NCBI GenBank assembly: GCA_963921825.1
Contig: OY997592.1
Location: 21,765,432-21,829,431 of the forward strand
Direction of reading: 5' to 3'
Length of the DNA stretch: 64,000 nucleotides
Origin: Erodium maritimum
Taxonomy: Eukaryota > Streptophyta > Magnoliopsida > Geraniales > Geraniaceae
Part shown: positions 1-12,900 of the stretch, piece after piece
Layout of the letters: every line of letters starts with the position of its first letter
How positions within the stretch are numbered: position 1 is the first letter of the stretch
Notes under the pieces: model-generated
The model's database searches: none
What the model was told of the DNA's origin: nothing
Seen by the model: the letters and a program-made list of their open reading frames with translations, nothing else
Program-made: the position numbers and the translations under genes

Positions 1-53
1 GCGGGCTTTCAGGTTCATTCGAATTCCATTCGATCGATAGGTGCAAGGTTTGT

Positions 54-413
54 TTGATGGACAAAATGACTAAAGTGCCCTTTATCGATCGCGATGAAAG
101 GGCGGGTGAATTATTGGGGCTGATACACTCGAATGTGTGTAGACCAATAAGTTCACTTGCTAGGAGGGGTTTTAGCTACTTTATCACATTTACTGATGAT
201 TACAGTAAATATGGTTATGTCTATTCGGTGAGACATAAGTCTGAAGCTTTTGATAAATTCAAAGAGTTTAAGACTATAGTAGAAAACCAGCTCGACAAAG
301 GTATTAAGGCACTTCGATTGGATCGAGGTGGAAAATACTTGACCACAGAGTTATTAGATCATCTAAAAGAGAATGGGATCCTTTTGGAATGGACTCCTCC
401 TAGGTCACTGTAG
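54..413 (+). pseudogene. copia integrase core fragment
   Basis: The protein from the window start reads through the end of the integrase zinc-binding region (CKVCLMDKMTKVPF) into the catalytic core. Recognisable blocks are LIHSNVCRPI, YFITFTDDYSKYGYVY and LRLDRGGKYL, which cover the first two acidic residues of the DDE triad. The canonical core uses DVCGP and DRGGEY, so the first site reads NVCRP here and the second catalytic stretch DRGGKY is partly altered. The frame ends at a TAG right after TPPRSL, before the third acidic residue; downstream bases still encode decayed integrase. The minus-strand copy at 58281-59069 stops at exactly the same place. Confidence 0.85.
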
Positions 414-588
414 TTGAAAGGTGTAGCCAAACGGAGAAATCGGACATTGTTAGACAATGGTCTGTTCCATGATTAGTTGGACTGATCTCCCAATCTCTTT
501 TAGCGGTTTTGCTCTAGAGACGACCGCATTCATAGTGAATCGGGCTTCGACGAATGGTGTGGAAGGGACACCATTTTAAAAATGGTAC

Positions 589-864
589 GTGATGATGCCC
601 GCTTTGTCCTTCCTAAAGATTTGTTGTGGTTGCGAGGCTTATGTGAAACATTTGGTTTCGACTAAGCTCGAACCAAGATCTGAGATATGCACCTTCGTGT
701 GGTATCCCAAAGCAACAAGGGGATACTATTTCTACAATCCCAGTGAGAACATGGTGTTCGTCGCTTGGGGTGGGGTCTTTATGGAAAAGAAGTTTTGTTT
801 CCAAAGACGTCATTGGGAGGACTGTGCATCTCGAAGAAATTCAGGATGGTACAGATCTGTCTAA
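589..864 (+). pseudogene. copia integrase C-terminal fragment
   Basis: A short frame with blocks typical of the copia integrase-to-RT linker: SFLKICCGCEAYVKHLV, GYYFYNPSENMVFVA and GVFMEKKF. About 170 bases between the stop at 411-413 and this frame are decayed and apparently shortened relative to a normal element. The counterpart in the complete element is at 57833-58102 on the minus strand and reads nearly the same. Not expected to give a functional product. Confidence 0.8.
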
Positions 865-952
865 ACCAATTGACAACCCAGTAGAAAGGAGCCAGAGATT
901 GTCGTAGAGTAAGAACCAATTCCTGTTACAATTCCGGAAGGTCCAAGGCGAT

Positions 953-1934
953 TTGAAAGGGTCAATCTTCCACCTCCAAGATATGGTATCCGGAGGTGAC
1001 AATGAAGTCATGGTGGATCACGATGATCCAGCCACCTTTCAAGAAGTCGTGGATGGGCCCGACTCCGAGTTATGGCTGGGAGCCATGAGGGAGGAAATGC
1101 AATCCATGTCGGACAACCGAGTCTGGGAACCGGTTGATCCCATCAATGGTGTGAGGACCATCGGATGCAAATGGATCTTCAAGGTGAAGATGGACATGGA
1201 CGGCAACCCTCTGACCTACAAAGCTCAACTGGTGGCGAAAGGTTATAGGCATGGATTGACTATGAGGAAACCTTCTCCTTAGTGGCTATGGTCAAAATCG
1301 ATCCAAATTCTTCTTGACATAACTGCGTATTATAATTACGAGATATGGCAAGTGGATGTCAAAACCGCTTTCCTAAATGGAAATTTGACTGAGTACGTTT
1401 GTATGTCTCGGCCCAAAGGTTTTGACGATCCGAAGAATAAAGGAAAGATTTATAAGTTGTTGAAATCCATTTATGGATTGAAACGAACTTCTCGGAGTTG
1501 GATCCTTCGTTTTGATGAAGCTGTAATTGGATTTGGCTTAATCAAGAACGAGGATGAATCTTGCGTTTATAAGAAGGCTAGTGGGAGCAAGATTACCTTT
1601 CTGGTTCTCATTGAAAACGACATCCCAAACCTTGCACGAGACTAAAGCTTGGTTGAGGAAGTGTTTTTCAATAAAGGACTTAGGCGATGCTTCTTATATC
1701 TTAAGGATTAAGATATGTAGAGATCGCACCAAGAGGGTCTTGGATTTAAGTCAGGGAACCTATGTGAACAAGGCATTGAGTATGTTCTTAATGCTCGATT
1801 CAAAGAAAGGACTCTTACCCACTAGTCATGGCATTCATCTCAGTAAGACTCAGTGTCCTAAGACACATGATGAGCTGAAAAGGATGATGAGAATCCTATG
1901 CGCCTGGGGGCAGGATCGATCATATATGCCATGA
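953..1934 (+). pseudogene. copia reverse transcriptase, broken, YVDD box missing
   Basis: Two frames cover the copia RT. The first (953-1282) has WLGAMREEMQSM, NRVWEPVDP, CKWIFKVKMDMDGN and AQLVAKGY. The second (1352-1645) has MDVKTAFLNGNL, GFDDPKNKGKIYKLLKSIYG and LKRTSRSWILRFDEA. The catalytic YVDD box normally follows TFLVL; here TFLVL runs directly into IENDIP, so the catalytic aspartates are absent (about 1594-1624). The frame then ends at 1643-1645 and continues in another frame (KAWLRKCFSIKDLGDASYILRIKI) to 1934. This is a dead RT; the same internal loss is seen at 57066-57100. Confidence 0.88.
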
Positions 1935-2094
1935 CATGTATGAGACCAGACGTCTCGTAAGCCTTATGTTGTACCAGTAGACATCATTCTAACCCGGGGG
2001 AAAGATGATGTTGAACTAGTCGTCGAAGGATAAGTAGACGCTAGTTTTCCAAGACAAATCCAGATGACTTTAGAAGTCAATCAGGATATGTGTT

Positions 2095-2460
2095 TACGCT
2101 GAATGGAAGAGCTTTAGCTGGGAGAGCGTAAAGCAAGATATCATTGCCGAATCTACGACAGAGGCCAAGTACATGGATGTTGCAGAGGCAGCTAAGGAGG
2201 CTATGTGGATTTGGAAATTCATGGCAGGGCTGGGCGTAATTAAAAACCCATCCATCCCGGTGAATCCATCTTGCGACAACACAAGGGCCATTGCGCAAGC
2301 TAAAAGCCTAGATCGTATAACAAATCCAAACATGTACTGCGGCGTATCCACCTCATCAGATAAATACTGAACTGAGGTGAAGTGAAGATAACCGATATTG
2401 CAACAGATGATAACATAGCCAACCCTTTGACTAAGGCAGTGTCACTACCTGAACATGTTA
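2095..2460 (+). pseudogene. copia RNase H fragment
   Basis: Decayed RNase H. The readable part (2173-2370) has AEAAKEAMWIWKFM, then CDNTRAIAQAKSL, the copia RNase H block with its conserved CDN. A stop follows SSDKY; the remaining bases up to the polypurine tract still look like the usual C-terminal stretch (atcgcaacagatgataac-type, 2398-2420, read with changes). Part of the element ending at 4208. Confidence 0.75.
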
Positions 2461-2505
2461 GACATGTAAAGTCGATGGGGACATATTGGAGTTTAGATTG
2501 GAACT

Positions 2506-2521
2506 AGGGCAAGTGGGAGAT
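2506..2521 (+). promoter_or_regulatory. polypurine tract of the copia element
   Basis: AGGGCAAGTGGGAGAT directly abuts the TG of the 3' LTR. This purine-rich stretch primes plus-strand DNA synthesis in LTR retrotransposons. The complete minus-strand element has the same tract in reverse complement at 56171-56186. Confidence 0.85.
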
Positions 2522-4208
2522 TGTTAGTCTTAGTGCCCGTAGTTCAATCCTAAATGTTCAAATGTATATATCATCGTTAGCAATAAAATTAAAGCGGCTT
2601 TATATTACTTATGTGTTGGAGTAATATATCGATGTGTGCTCTGATCTATGCCCACCATGCGAATAGAACCATAGATCGAGATCGATCACACTCGATGGGT
2701 CCCTAGTCAACAAAGCTTCACTAGAAGCGACTAGTATGAAAGATGGCTCTTTATGGCTTACGTTCTGTTAGTCATTGGAATGGGATTCCGGAGTCTGATC
2801 ATAGATATCATGTGGGACATGATATTGGACGACCCGCCCTGAATATGTGCCATAGATTAAGTCATGAACATATTCAGTGTTGTAGCTTGTCATGTATCCT
2901 TAGACCAAGGAGTCTTTGTGATCGCTATGTAGTCAACAACTGAGTTTGACCTGAGCCTAACGTTGTCCGTAACAGGGCTTCCATAACGGCCAGGATTGGC
3001 TTGGGGACGGGCTACATGAGTGACACGAAAGACGGCTAAGGGATTTATCCCTCATACTAAGGTATGGGAAAGATATCGGTTCTCGGCCGCTTGATCGAGA
3101 GTGACTGGAAGAATAGCATGGCCATGCACATGATACTGGGTATCATATCTTCAGTCATCTCACATATCAAGGAACGGTGATTGAGAATAATAAGGATGAC
3201 GGCTCTATGCCTTATCTCAATCAGGATATCGGAGATAAAAGGATAATAACAGGGACGACGGAAAGGTTAGAATCGACAGGGTCGATTCGTTATGTAGTGT
3301 CAGGCAATACTAAAGTCTCGTTAGTTGCCACTTAAATATGATCAAGTAAAATGGTATTTTACGTTGATCTATTGACATGCATAAACCTAAGGGTCACACC
3401 GAAGGATGAAACTCATTGACACATTTATGGAGAATGGCCAAAAGGGAGTTGTCTCGGGACATGACCAAAACTGGGTTTTGGGTCATGTGCCCGTAAGTGA
3501 ATAGGACTTTACGGATCGAGATAAGGCTTGGAGTCTTGGGATGATCGCGTCGGATAATGTTGGACATTTCCGGTATGGAAGGTTTGGAGGTGATGAGCGA
3601 ATCACGGGACCTCGTTGGAAATGGCCACGGGCCATGTTCCAAGAGGCCCATGAAAGGCCCATGCAACCAAGGCCCATGGAACTAATTAATCAAGTCTTGA
3701 TTAATTAGTACTAAGCAAGCAAGACAAGGATTATGGTGTTGGTGATTCATCACCTAACCCAATCTTATCTTGCCATACTTTGTCCTATTTACACCTTACT
3801 TGACACCATACTTGTCCCATGCCTTTAGTTGGACAAGTATGGGTTTTGTTATGTTTAAGTCATCTTTTTTCAACATAACAAACACAAGACAAGAATAGGA
3901 AATACAACTTCTCTCTCCCTTCCCTTGCAATTTCGGGTTTGGCAAGCTCCCACCTCCATTTTTGTGTTCTTGAGTCCTCAAAGAGAAGAACTACGTGGCT
4001 TTGTTTCCCATGTGGATACGTAGGCGTCTTGGAGACTCAAGCCAATCATTCGTTACCCGGTGTTCTTGTTTTGGTAAGAACTAGTGCTGAATTTTTCTCT
4101 TGTGAATCCATTCTTTGTTAGTTGTTTCATGGTTTTAATCGTCTCTTGGTTTTCGTTGATTTTCCGCTGCGAGTTGGTTCACCTCCAACCTTACCTCGAG
4201 ACCCAACA
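2522..4208 (+). repeat. 3' LTR (about 1.69 kb) of the left copia element
   Basis: Starts TGTTAGTCTTAG and ends ACCCAACA, so it has the canonical TG...CA ends. It matches the LTRs at 43675, 46493, 49311 (plus) and 54483, 61256 (minus) along its length, with scattered single-base differences. The short reading frames inside it (for example the 66-codon frame at 2743-2943) recur in every LTR copy and are not genes. At 1.69 kb this LTR is long for a copia element. Confidence 0.92.
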
Positions 4209-4550
4209 GTTTCGAACATGTCAGGCGTTATTTTGTACTCGGAAAACCTAATCATAAACCGTGTAATGCATTGTCTATTTATGTTTGGTTTGTAATGAAT
4301 TTTCATTAATTATGCAACGATTCAACCCCTTTGTCACATGTCCTTATTCTGCCTCCACATTAACTTCATACGATACGATTCTCCAAAAGATAATCTATTG
4401 ACCGATTCATTGCCTTTCAAATTGAAAACCCTACGATTCTGCCTCCCCTATTTAAAAAACCATGGTTGCAAAATCGGTCTCCACTACTCATCCCCGTCCT
4501 CAAAGCAAAACAGATTCGGCAATCCATAAGTTCTTTCCCACACCGATTCC
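4209..4550. other. flank of the copia element, no gene seen
   Basis: Sequence following the LTR end. No coding frame, RNA gene or repeat structure that I can support. Confidence 0.5.
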
Positions 4551-4905
4551 ATGGCACCTTTGTGGACAGACGTCGAGGAGAGCCGGTTAATCGTGGCGTG
4601 GATGACTCTTGGAAGTGACGCACTCTCTATTCGGATTGGCCAAACATGGTGTCCATACCGTACCCTCGAACCGAGAAGCATCTCAAAGATCACTGGCAGA
4701 AGAACAACCTCCGGGCGCTACGATTCGAGGTTGCGTTCTTCCAAGCCTGAGTAAAGCTCGGCCCAAACGCCACCGACGCCGAAGTGCTCCTCGAGGCCAA
4801 CCGGGTTTATGACCGTAATGTCTCCATTCCATTCAACAAGCATGAATGGTGGGGGACTATACGGGAATGCTCGAAATGGCGTCGGATGCATTGTTTTCCG
4901 AACCT
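4551..4905 (+). pseudogene. Harbinger-associated Myb/SANT-like (NAM-associated) protein remnant
   Basis: One frame reads PLWTDVEESRLIVAWMTLGSDA, the usual start of the plant Myb-like proteins that accompany PIF/Harbinger transposases (often annotated as glutathione S-transferase T3-like). After a frame change near 4720-4750 it reads DAEVLLEANRVYDRN, FNKHEWWGTIRECSKWRR, which is the C-terminal region of the same family. The frames do not connect without shifts and the middle is decayed, so this is a pseudogene. The family assignment is from recognised sequence blocks, not from a search; no transposase partner is visible nearby. Confidence 0.5.
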
Positions 4906-5339
4906 CTAGGGTTTTTCTCGCTCTGTTTACTCGGGGTTTGTCCGGTAGGAATTTCTTTTTGTACGTTGTAGGGTTTTATTTTTGTCGGGCCAATATTGTA
5001 CTCTCGTTCACTTCGTATCGGACTTAATAAAGTATGTTTGACTTAATAAAATATATTGGATATACTCTTGGAATAGACCTATTCAGTCTATTCCCATTGT
5101 AGCACCAGAAATGTTAGACACGCCTAAAGAGTCAAATCATACTTGCTTTCCCCTCATTTTTGGCCGATTTAGACCGATTCGGTCTAATCCCATTGTGGAT
5201 AGTCTAAGCTGTAAGAATGACCCTGGACCTTCTGAAATATGGTTTAACTTCATCTACTTCATTTCTAGACACCAAGGAATTTCTTTTGAGCCACAAGAAC
5301 CATAGGGTGATGGAGCAAATATTTATCCATTGCTTCTTG
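4906..5339. other. non-coding, two related short blocks
   Basis: No gene. Two blocks share a pattern around GACCTATTCAGTCTATTCC (about 5084-5103) and GACCGATTCGGTCTAATCC (about 5171-5189), each followed by CATTGT and spaced about 87 bases apart. They may be parts of a small decayed repeat. Confidence 0.35.
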
Positions 5340-7440
5340 TTTTTTTAAAGAGGAAGGGCTAATAGGAAATTAACTATTTGATATCTTTGGACAAATCCAT
5401 TGGAAACCCCACCAACATAAAACCTTACTATGAATTGAGAAGCTTTTTCTTGTAGGAAACTTTTAATTTGAATTGCTTGATGGTAAGCTAACCAAACAAA
5501 AGACTGAGATCTTTGGAGGTCTATTGGCTACCTAGAGTATTGAAACCCAATCAAAGGTTTCTGTTGCTTCAGAGTCAAGTAAACTGTACATCTTTTTTAC
5601 TGTGAAGTTATTATGATCTTCTTTACATCTTAGTTCATCCTCAACTGATCCTATTATATGAAAATGAAACAGGAGTTTAATAAGTTCAGCAGAAGATTTC
5701 TTCTCTCACATTCTTTCTTTTCTTTTATATCTGATTTTCTACCAACCATTGACCTACAAGCCATAAACAAAATTAAACTTATGCATAGATAATAGATACA
5801 GTTTTGGAAACTTGTACTTTAAGGTAGTGTCACATACCTATATGTCTTCTCAAAAGTAAATCCTCTCATCATTACACAACTTCCAGATCAAACCATTAAA
5901 ACCAAAGAGAGCAAAATTTAACTCGTCATAGACATTGGATATGGCTGATAATACTTTTAGAGTCTAGGATATGGGTTTTTCCTAGATTCCAATCAGACAT
6001 TCTCCAACCATATTTGGACCAAATGACTTGATTCCATAGTGAGTCTTTTTCTAGAGCAAGTCTTCACCATCGGGTAGCCAAGAGGGCCTTGTTCATTATG
6101 AATAGTTTTTTTTTATCCCCAGTCCATCTTGATCCTTTGGTCTACAAACCAATTTCTAGTTAACTTTGTGACGAGCTTTTTTTGTTATGGATCCTTTCCA
6201 TAGAAACCTTTTCTTCCATTTTTCAAGCTCTTTGAGGACACACACTGGAACTTTGAAGAGAGACATGTAGTATAATGGAAGAGCAGATAAAGTAGACTTA
6301 ATCAACGTAATTCTGCCCCCAAATGAGTTGAGTTTGGTCAGCCATAATCCTAGAGCCTTTTTGAACTTTTCAATGATGAGGTCCAAGTCTTTAACTTTCT
6401 GGGTTGGCACTGTGCTGAAAACCAAGGTAATTCATTGGAAGTGAACATGTAGAAACAACCAAGAATCTCAGAAAAACCATCTTCAGTTTCTTTTGATGAG
6501 TTTAAGACATAAGTAAGGGATTGAGAGAAATGAACTTTGAGGCTTGAGAAAAGCTGAAAAATCTGAAGGGTCTTTTTTAAGTTGGCAGCTTGAGTTTGAG
6601 AACCTTTGATGAAGATTAAGGTATCATCAAAAAAATTTAGATGGGAAATAGAAGGACCTAAATCACCAAGAGTGACCCCTTCAAACTTGCCATTAAGAAT
6701 ATTAGTAGTCATGAGCTGGTGTAGACCTTAAGCAGTAATTGCAAACAATAAGGGAGAAATACGACATCCTTGCCTGATGCCCTTTCCCACTAAAAAGTCA
6801 GAACTTGGGGCTCCAATAATTAGAACAGAGATAGTGGCTTTGAAGCAGGCCCTCATCCATGATCTTCGTTTATGATCAAATCCAATCCTTTTCATTACAC
6901 CAAGAATATAGTCCTAGTGGATGGAGTCATAGGCCTTTTCAAAGTCTACCTCAAATAAGAGAACTTGATCACCTAATTTCTTCACTTGATCAACAATTTC
7001 AAAGGCAATTAGAATCCTATCTAGGATTTGTCTTCATCTTGTAAATCCAGCCTGAACATCACTGACCCAAAAATCCAAAGGTGGTTGGTTTCAATCTGAT
7101 AGAAAGTAGTTTGGAGAGGATTTTGTAAAGGAGGTAGCATTAAGTCATTTTCCAAGTTTTGCAAATTTGTGGAAGTTTTTCAAGAAAGCCACAATACCAG
7201 TTTTGATGATGGGACAAGCTTTCTGAAACAATTTCATAATGTAGCTATCAGGCCCTAGAGATTTATTCTCTCCATTACCACTGTTAATAGCATTGATAAT
7301 TTTTTCCTCGGTGAAAGGTCTCTCCAATAAAGAGGTTTGTGATTAATATAAACATTAGAAGGAAAGCTCATTTAAAGTCATCTCTGGGGTGGGGGGATCT
7401 GAAATTTTTTGACCAGAGTGTTTAGCAGCCAAATCCTTTA
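5340..7440 (-). mobile_element. L1-type LINE, 3' part, degenerate
   Basis: Minus-strand LINE remnant. The reverse transcriptase is readable in pieces: RPFTEEKIINAINSGNGENK and GPDSYIMKLFQKACP (7145-7327), ISHLNFFDDTLIFIKGS (6350-6712; the catalytic box reads FFDD instead of FADD), and FGGRITLIKSTLSALPLYY with WKKRFLWKG (6156-6425). Frameshifts and stops separate the pieces. A T-run near 5339-5346 on the plus strand could be its poly(A) tail, which would place the 3' end there. The 5' end is lost; no convincing target-site duplication was found. Confidence 0.75.
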
Positions 7441-8961
7441 TCTTAAGAGGATCAGTAAGTATCAATTTACCTCATACTGGATTAACCATTTATCAAGGCA
7501 CAAAATAACTCGATAGTAAAAGAAAGGTACCCTTTAGATCTTTCCTATTAAGGTGAGGTCATTAGTCCCTTGACATGTATTTACATTGGCTTAGCCTAGG
7601 TCATTAGACCCTTAGATCAATTTGGCATCCCCTTCTGTCTTTGGAAAATATGGGGCTGCAGAACCAGTTTTGGTAGTTGTGTCTCTGTTTTGAAAACTAC
7701 AGAGATATCCTATGCTCTACTAGTTAACTCAAAGAAGATTTTGTCGCATGTATCCTTTGTAAGTGGCAGGTCTCAGGCTCCATCCAAGTTGTAATGTTCT
7801 AATCTAACTCCAAGGAGTGTTAGTTGTGTGTTTTTCTTTTTCAAGCAAGTTTCAATATGTTAGTCTTTGGTTTTTTAGGTTTTTGTCTCCTGTTGGTACT
7901 CAAACTGACATGGTGTTTATTAATGAATATATCTTTACCCTTGTAGATCCTCATTCGATGTGTTGGTGAGAATATCATGAAATTTGTTGTCATTGAATGT
8001 TACGGGTCATTCAAGTTGGAACTGAACGCTTCGGTGGCTGGAGACATGACAACATATCATTCACAGTTTTTGCATGGAGGTTACTGCTAAACCTGTTACC
8101 TCACTTGATGGTAATTGATGAAGACGAATACTACTTGAAAAAGATGGACCCAGGTCTGTTATGCATTCTCCAATCATGCTTTATAGCTTGTTTGTTCATT
8201 TGAGTGTGCTCCAATAATTTATAGTTTTGATAATATCATAGGAACATTCTGCTTAGTGGCTTCTTGGATGTGTAGTTCGAGGTCTAAGAGTCCCATGGTA
8301 AGAAGGCTCTGTTTATGACCCAAAATTTGTAATAGACAGAGACTATGTTACTTGTATTGACCTGGTTTTCACGTTGTTGCCTGGTAAGCAGAATTTCCAC
8401 AATGTCAAAGCATCTAGACACCACCCTACTTATCACTAGGAGTATTTCTCTTTCAGGCTGGCTACCTGACACCGATGTTTATGAGATTATGATGGAGGAT
8501 ACCACTCGACATCTGGGGCCTAAATGATCTAGACACCCTCGATGGATAATATTTAATCTTTATAATTCTATACAAAAATTCAAATATTTAAGAATTCACA
8601 TGTATCCATAAATAAGATATATTCATATCAAATTCAAACGTGATATATTCAAGATAACTCTAGACAAACATCAAAAACCAAAAATTCCAACACTTTAGAA
8701 TTATTTTTAAAATCTACATATAGATTCTAACTAAGATTAATCAAATATAACCAAAAATAAGAAAATCATTAAAAACGACATTAACAACACAAGATACTAG
8801 TTCGGTGAGAATTTTCAACTACTTGAGATATTCGGCATCGAAACCCACCGATTAACCGATAAAACAAAATACGACAAGTCCCTGGACATCTGTACCCCCA
8901 TTCTACATACCCTTGGTTTGTTTGAGAGGTTGTTTGCAAGGTTGAGAAAGAGGTATCCTAG
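7441..8961. other. no gene supported
   Basis: AT-rich sequence with short frames only. A 60-codon stretch near 7997-8203 has some coding-like composition but no recognisable domain. It may be part of the same decayed locus as the frame at 8962-9209; I cannot show this. Confidence 0.35.
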
Positions 8962-9209
8962 AGCTGGTGTGGACCCCGTTTGTATTACGTAGAACAATAC
9001 CTTAAGCATGTGATCTATGTCCATCAGAATCACACATGCCAACAATATTTCGAGGAGACTCTAGACGAAGTAGATCTACTGGCACCAGCACTAACGAGGT
9101 TTAGGCGAAGATTTGGAGGTATGTGGCATACTTTAGATGATTCATACGAGATACTAACTGAACAGTTCCATGATAGAAGACCCAGACTGAAGATAGCTGA
9201 TGATGGTTT
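8962..9209 (+). pseudogene. unknown conserved-looking coding segment, 5' part, split by LINE
   Basis: An open frame (open from 8962, read from 8980 as YYVEQYLKHVIYVHQ...) runs to GCT GAT GAT GGT at 9196-9207, where LINE-A begins. If the LINE and one copy of its 14-bp target duplication are removed, the frame continues without shift at 16038 and ends at 16122. The joined product has an acidic, charged C-terminus and reads like real protein (blocks TRFRRRFGGMWHTLDD, RRPRLKIADDG), but I do not recognise the family. No start codon is evident, so this is probably a 3' exon of an older gene or element. Confidence 0.5.
9196..9209. repeat. target-site duplication of LINE-A, left copy
   Basis: GCTGATGATGGTTT, identical to 16024-16037. 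The two copies bracket the poly(A)-end (T-run from about 9207 on this strand) and the 5' end of the LINE. Confidence 0.85.
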
Positions 9210-9975
9210 TTTTTTTTTGATCAGCAATTTTTGTTTTTTTTTATTAATCAGTTCTTCAAAGGAGAAGAAAAGATCAAGGTTACATCCTCCATTTGTTACA
9301 AACTAAGATTCAAAACAAAATTGACTAAACTTGTTGCCAAACATGGCAACCAAATCTAGCCTTAGCCCTAAAAAGAAACCATGACCCTAAAGAGCTTGAA
9401 ACAACACTAAATTCACCCTAACTAACCCATAATATACCACAAAAAGGACCGATACTTGACCTACAAGTAACCCCCCAAATACAAAAACTTCCCTCCCAGG
9501 CACACTTGCCTTGTAAGGCACGGTACCCAAACTGATTTGAAAACCCCCAAGGATTGGCTTTCCTTGCGGCGCACGTTACCAGAAATGCAACTGAGTTTTG
9601 GTCTTGCTGTACCAAAACTGCCAAGGGTTTGGTCGAAATCTTCAGGACTGCATCTGAAATTCCACAGCAGAGAGGAAATGCAGCTGAAAAATGAAACATC
9701 TCCCACCCATTAGCATAAGATATTCTGCAGCAAAACAATACACAAGTACTGAGAGTTGCCATGCTTCAGAATGTGTGAAAAACCAATAAACCTGCATGCA
9801 ACAAAGGGAATCAAGGAGTATAATTCCACTGCAGATGAAAAGAGTTCCTAAACACTACACTCTCCTCCTAGGCAATGTTCTACCCACACACCAGCAAACA
9901 AAACATAGCATTAAATTATACCCCCACTCAGAATTTCAGCCAAAGAAAACCCCCCAACAGAGTCCTACCTCACCT

Positions 9976-12900
9976 CTAATCACTCACACTCTCCCCCAGC
10001 CACCCAACATAACCACCCTTATCCAACCCAAATGAGACAGTAACCCAGTAAACTCTTATAGTTGCCTTCTTTTTGAAATGGAACAAACAAGGAGTATTAA
10101 TCCAAGTGAGAAAAGGGAAGGCTTGTCCATCTTTAAAATTGGCCCATAATAACTGATATGAATCATTTTGGACTTGGAGGAAGATATCCAGAGGGGATAG
10201 CAACCTATTGTGAAAGCTTGCCTGATTTCTACTTAACCAAATCCTTCAAATGACCAGAGAAGACAACATGTTCCAATTCTTGTTTCTGATTGGGGCCAAG
10301 TGATTCCAACTTATAAACCAGCTCAAAATTGTGTCTCATGGAGCTGTTTGGATCCCCCACCATTCCAGACAATAATACCATACCAATGTAGTAATCTTGC
10401 ATCCTATAAACAGGTGATCTAAATCTTCTGGTTCTTCAAAGCATAAGGGGCACCAGATGTTACCATTGTATAAACCCCTAGCCAAAAGGAAGCATTTTGT
10501 AGGTACTCCTTGCATACAAACTAACCAGGAAAATGTAGCCACTTTAGGTGTTAACAAAGGAGCCCATAGCAGAGCTGGTCATTCCAAAGTATTATCCCAA
10601 TTCTCATCTAAGATCTCATACATTTTGTGAACTGAGAAGCCCTTGTGATCATATACCCATCCTGCTGAATCATTGCCCTCTGATAGATGATAAGAGTTAA
10701 GAGCATCACATAATAAGTTGAACTGATCTTTTTCCCACCCTCTCAAGTCTCTTCTAAAGGTTATCTCCCAATTCCCTTCAAACCAGAATGTTGACACCAG
10801 AGCCTTTTTATCTGTGCATAGGTGATATATCCTGTTGTACTGATATTTAAGAGGAGCATCAATCAACCATTTATCCTCCCAAAAGACAACTTTATTCCCT
10901 GATTTAACAATCCAAGAGATTCCCACAGCTCCAATAGCAGAGGAAAATTTAGGACACAGTAGTAATGATTCTACATGTCTGATGAAGCTTTGATCATTTT
11001 GTAAGCAGAAGTCAGATAAATTCCAAGCTCCAATATCCCACCCAAATTTTGCACACAAGATTTTCTTCCATAATGAATCAGTTTCTAGAGCAAACCTCCA
11101 CCACCACCTTGCTAATAAAGCCTTGTTCATGATATTTAGGTTTTTTATACCCAAACCCCCCACTGATTTGGGTCTGCAGATGAGATTCCACCTTATTTTG
11201 TGTAAGACCTTCTTATTTATTGACCCATTCCATAAAAACCTCCTCTGCCACTTCTCCATTTCAGTTATAACACATTTAGGAGCTTTATAAAGGGACATAT
11301 AAAATAGTGGAAGTGAGCTGAGGGAGGATTTAATGAGTGTGATCCTCCCCCCAAAGGACCTGGCCTTTGCTTGCCAGAGATTCAGCTTACTTTTGAATTT
11401 GTTTACCACTGGTTCCCAAGTCTTCCTCCTCCTAGGATTGGATCCCAACTGAAAGCCCAAGTATTCAAAGGGAATTTCCATTGATGCACAACCAAAGATT
11501 TGTGTGATTTCTTGTATAGAAACTGTATTTGCATTCATAATCATAACTTTTGACTTCTGATAATTTATTTTTAGGCATGTAGCTTTCTGTAGACAATTTA
11601 GTAGATGCTTAAGATTGGTAGCCTGTTGTAACCCAGCCTCTATGAATATTAATGTATCATCAGCAAACTGAAGATGGGAAATCTCAGGGCCCTGTGAGTT
11701 AACTTTCACACCTGCAAACATATTTGAGTTGATCCCTTGACACATTAATTGGTGAAGGGTCTCAGCCAGAAGAGCAAATAAAAGGGGAGATAAAGAACAT
11801 CCCTGTCTAAGGCCTCTCATTAATGGGAAGTCTTCTGAGGGTGATCCATTAATTAGAACTGAAGACCAAGCTGCAATGCACATTTCCACCCAAGAGATCC
11901 ATTTATTTCCAAAACCCATGGATCTCAGAATATTTAATAAAGCTCCCCAATTGATGTGCTCATAAGCTTTTTCAAAATCAACTTTGAAAATAATCACCTC
12001 CTGCCCTGATGTTTTGATGGAATGGAGAAGTTCAGATGCAATGAGAATCCCATCCATTATCTGTCTACCTGATATGAAGCCTGACTGTACATCATGCACA
12101 AGATGATTCATAACACCTTTAAGTCTGAGTGCTAGCAACTTTGAGAGAATTTTGTACACATTGTTGATAAGGCTAATAGGCCTAAAATCATCAAAGGTCT
12201 GTGGTGAGCCGGATTTGGGTATTAAAGTGATGAAAGAGGAGTTAAGGCCCTTTCCCAAGGCCCCTCCATGAAAACAATGATCCAAACAAGCCAAGATATC
12301 AAATTTTGTGAATTCCCAACACTTCTGATGGAATTTCATTGAAAATCCATCAGGTCCAGGGGCTTTGTCACCCTTGCATAATTTGATTGCATTTAATACT
12401 TCAACTTCAGTAAAAGGTGTTTCCAAGGCTAAAGACTGTGAGGTGGAGAGTACATTAAAAGGGAGGGAGTCAAGCTTGATACACACTGAATTATTCTCCA
12501 AAAACCTTTCTTGAAAATGATTCTTTGCCAACAATTTGATGTCAGCTGGTTTTCTGTAATAAACCCCATCAACCAGAATTTCTGAGATTCTTTTTCTAGA
12601 TCCATTATAATTTGCCACCAAGTGGAAATATTTAGAGCATCTGTCCCCTTCCTTGGACCACCTGTGTCATGCTTTCTGACACCATATCTTGGCCTGGACT
12701 TTTAATTTTTTTATAAGCTGAGCTTTGAGTAGAGCTCTCTGAGAAATTTCTTGTGGTAGTAATTCCCTAACATCCAGAATAATATCTAAAGTTTTGATCT
12801 CCAGAGTCAGTGATTCAACATCATTCTCCACCCACCCAAAAACCTCAAGGTTCCATTTCCTGTAAAAGCCTTTTAAAGCCTTCAATTTAAACCATAGCTT

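Larger units (their letters stand above)
1..4208 (+). mobile_element. Ty1/copia retrotransposon, 3' part (same family as 54483-62943)
   Basis: Plus-strand element cut by the left window edge. Visible in order: integrase core, integrase C-terminal part, reverse transcriptase, RNase H, polypurine tract and one full LTR. Domain order integrase before RT identifies copia rather than gypsy. The coding part carries many stops and frameshifts, so it is a dead copy. It is close in sequence to the minus-strand element at 54483-62943 and shares specific lesions with it: the stop after TPPRSL in the integrase, and loss of the RT catalytic box. The 5' LTR and gag lie outside the window, so the target-site duplication cannot be checked; the bases after the 3' LTR are GTTTC. 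Confidence 0.9.
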
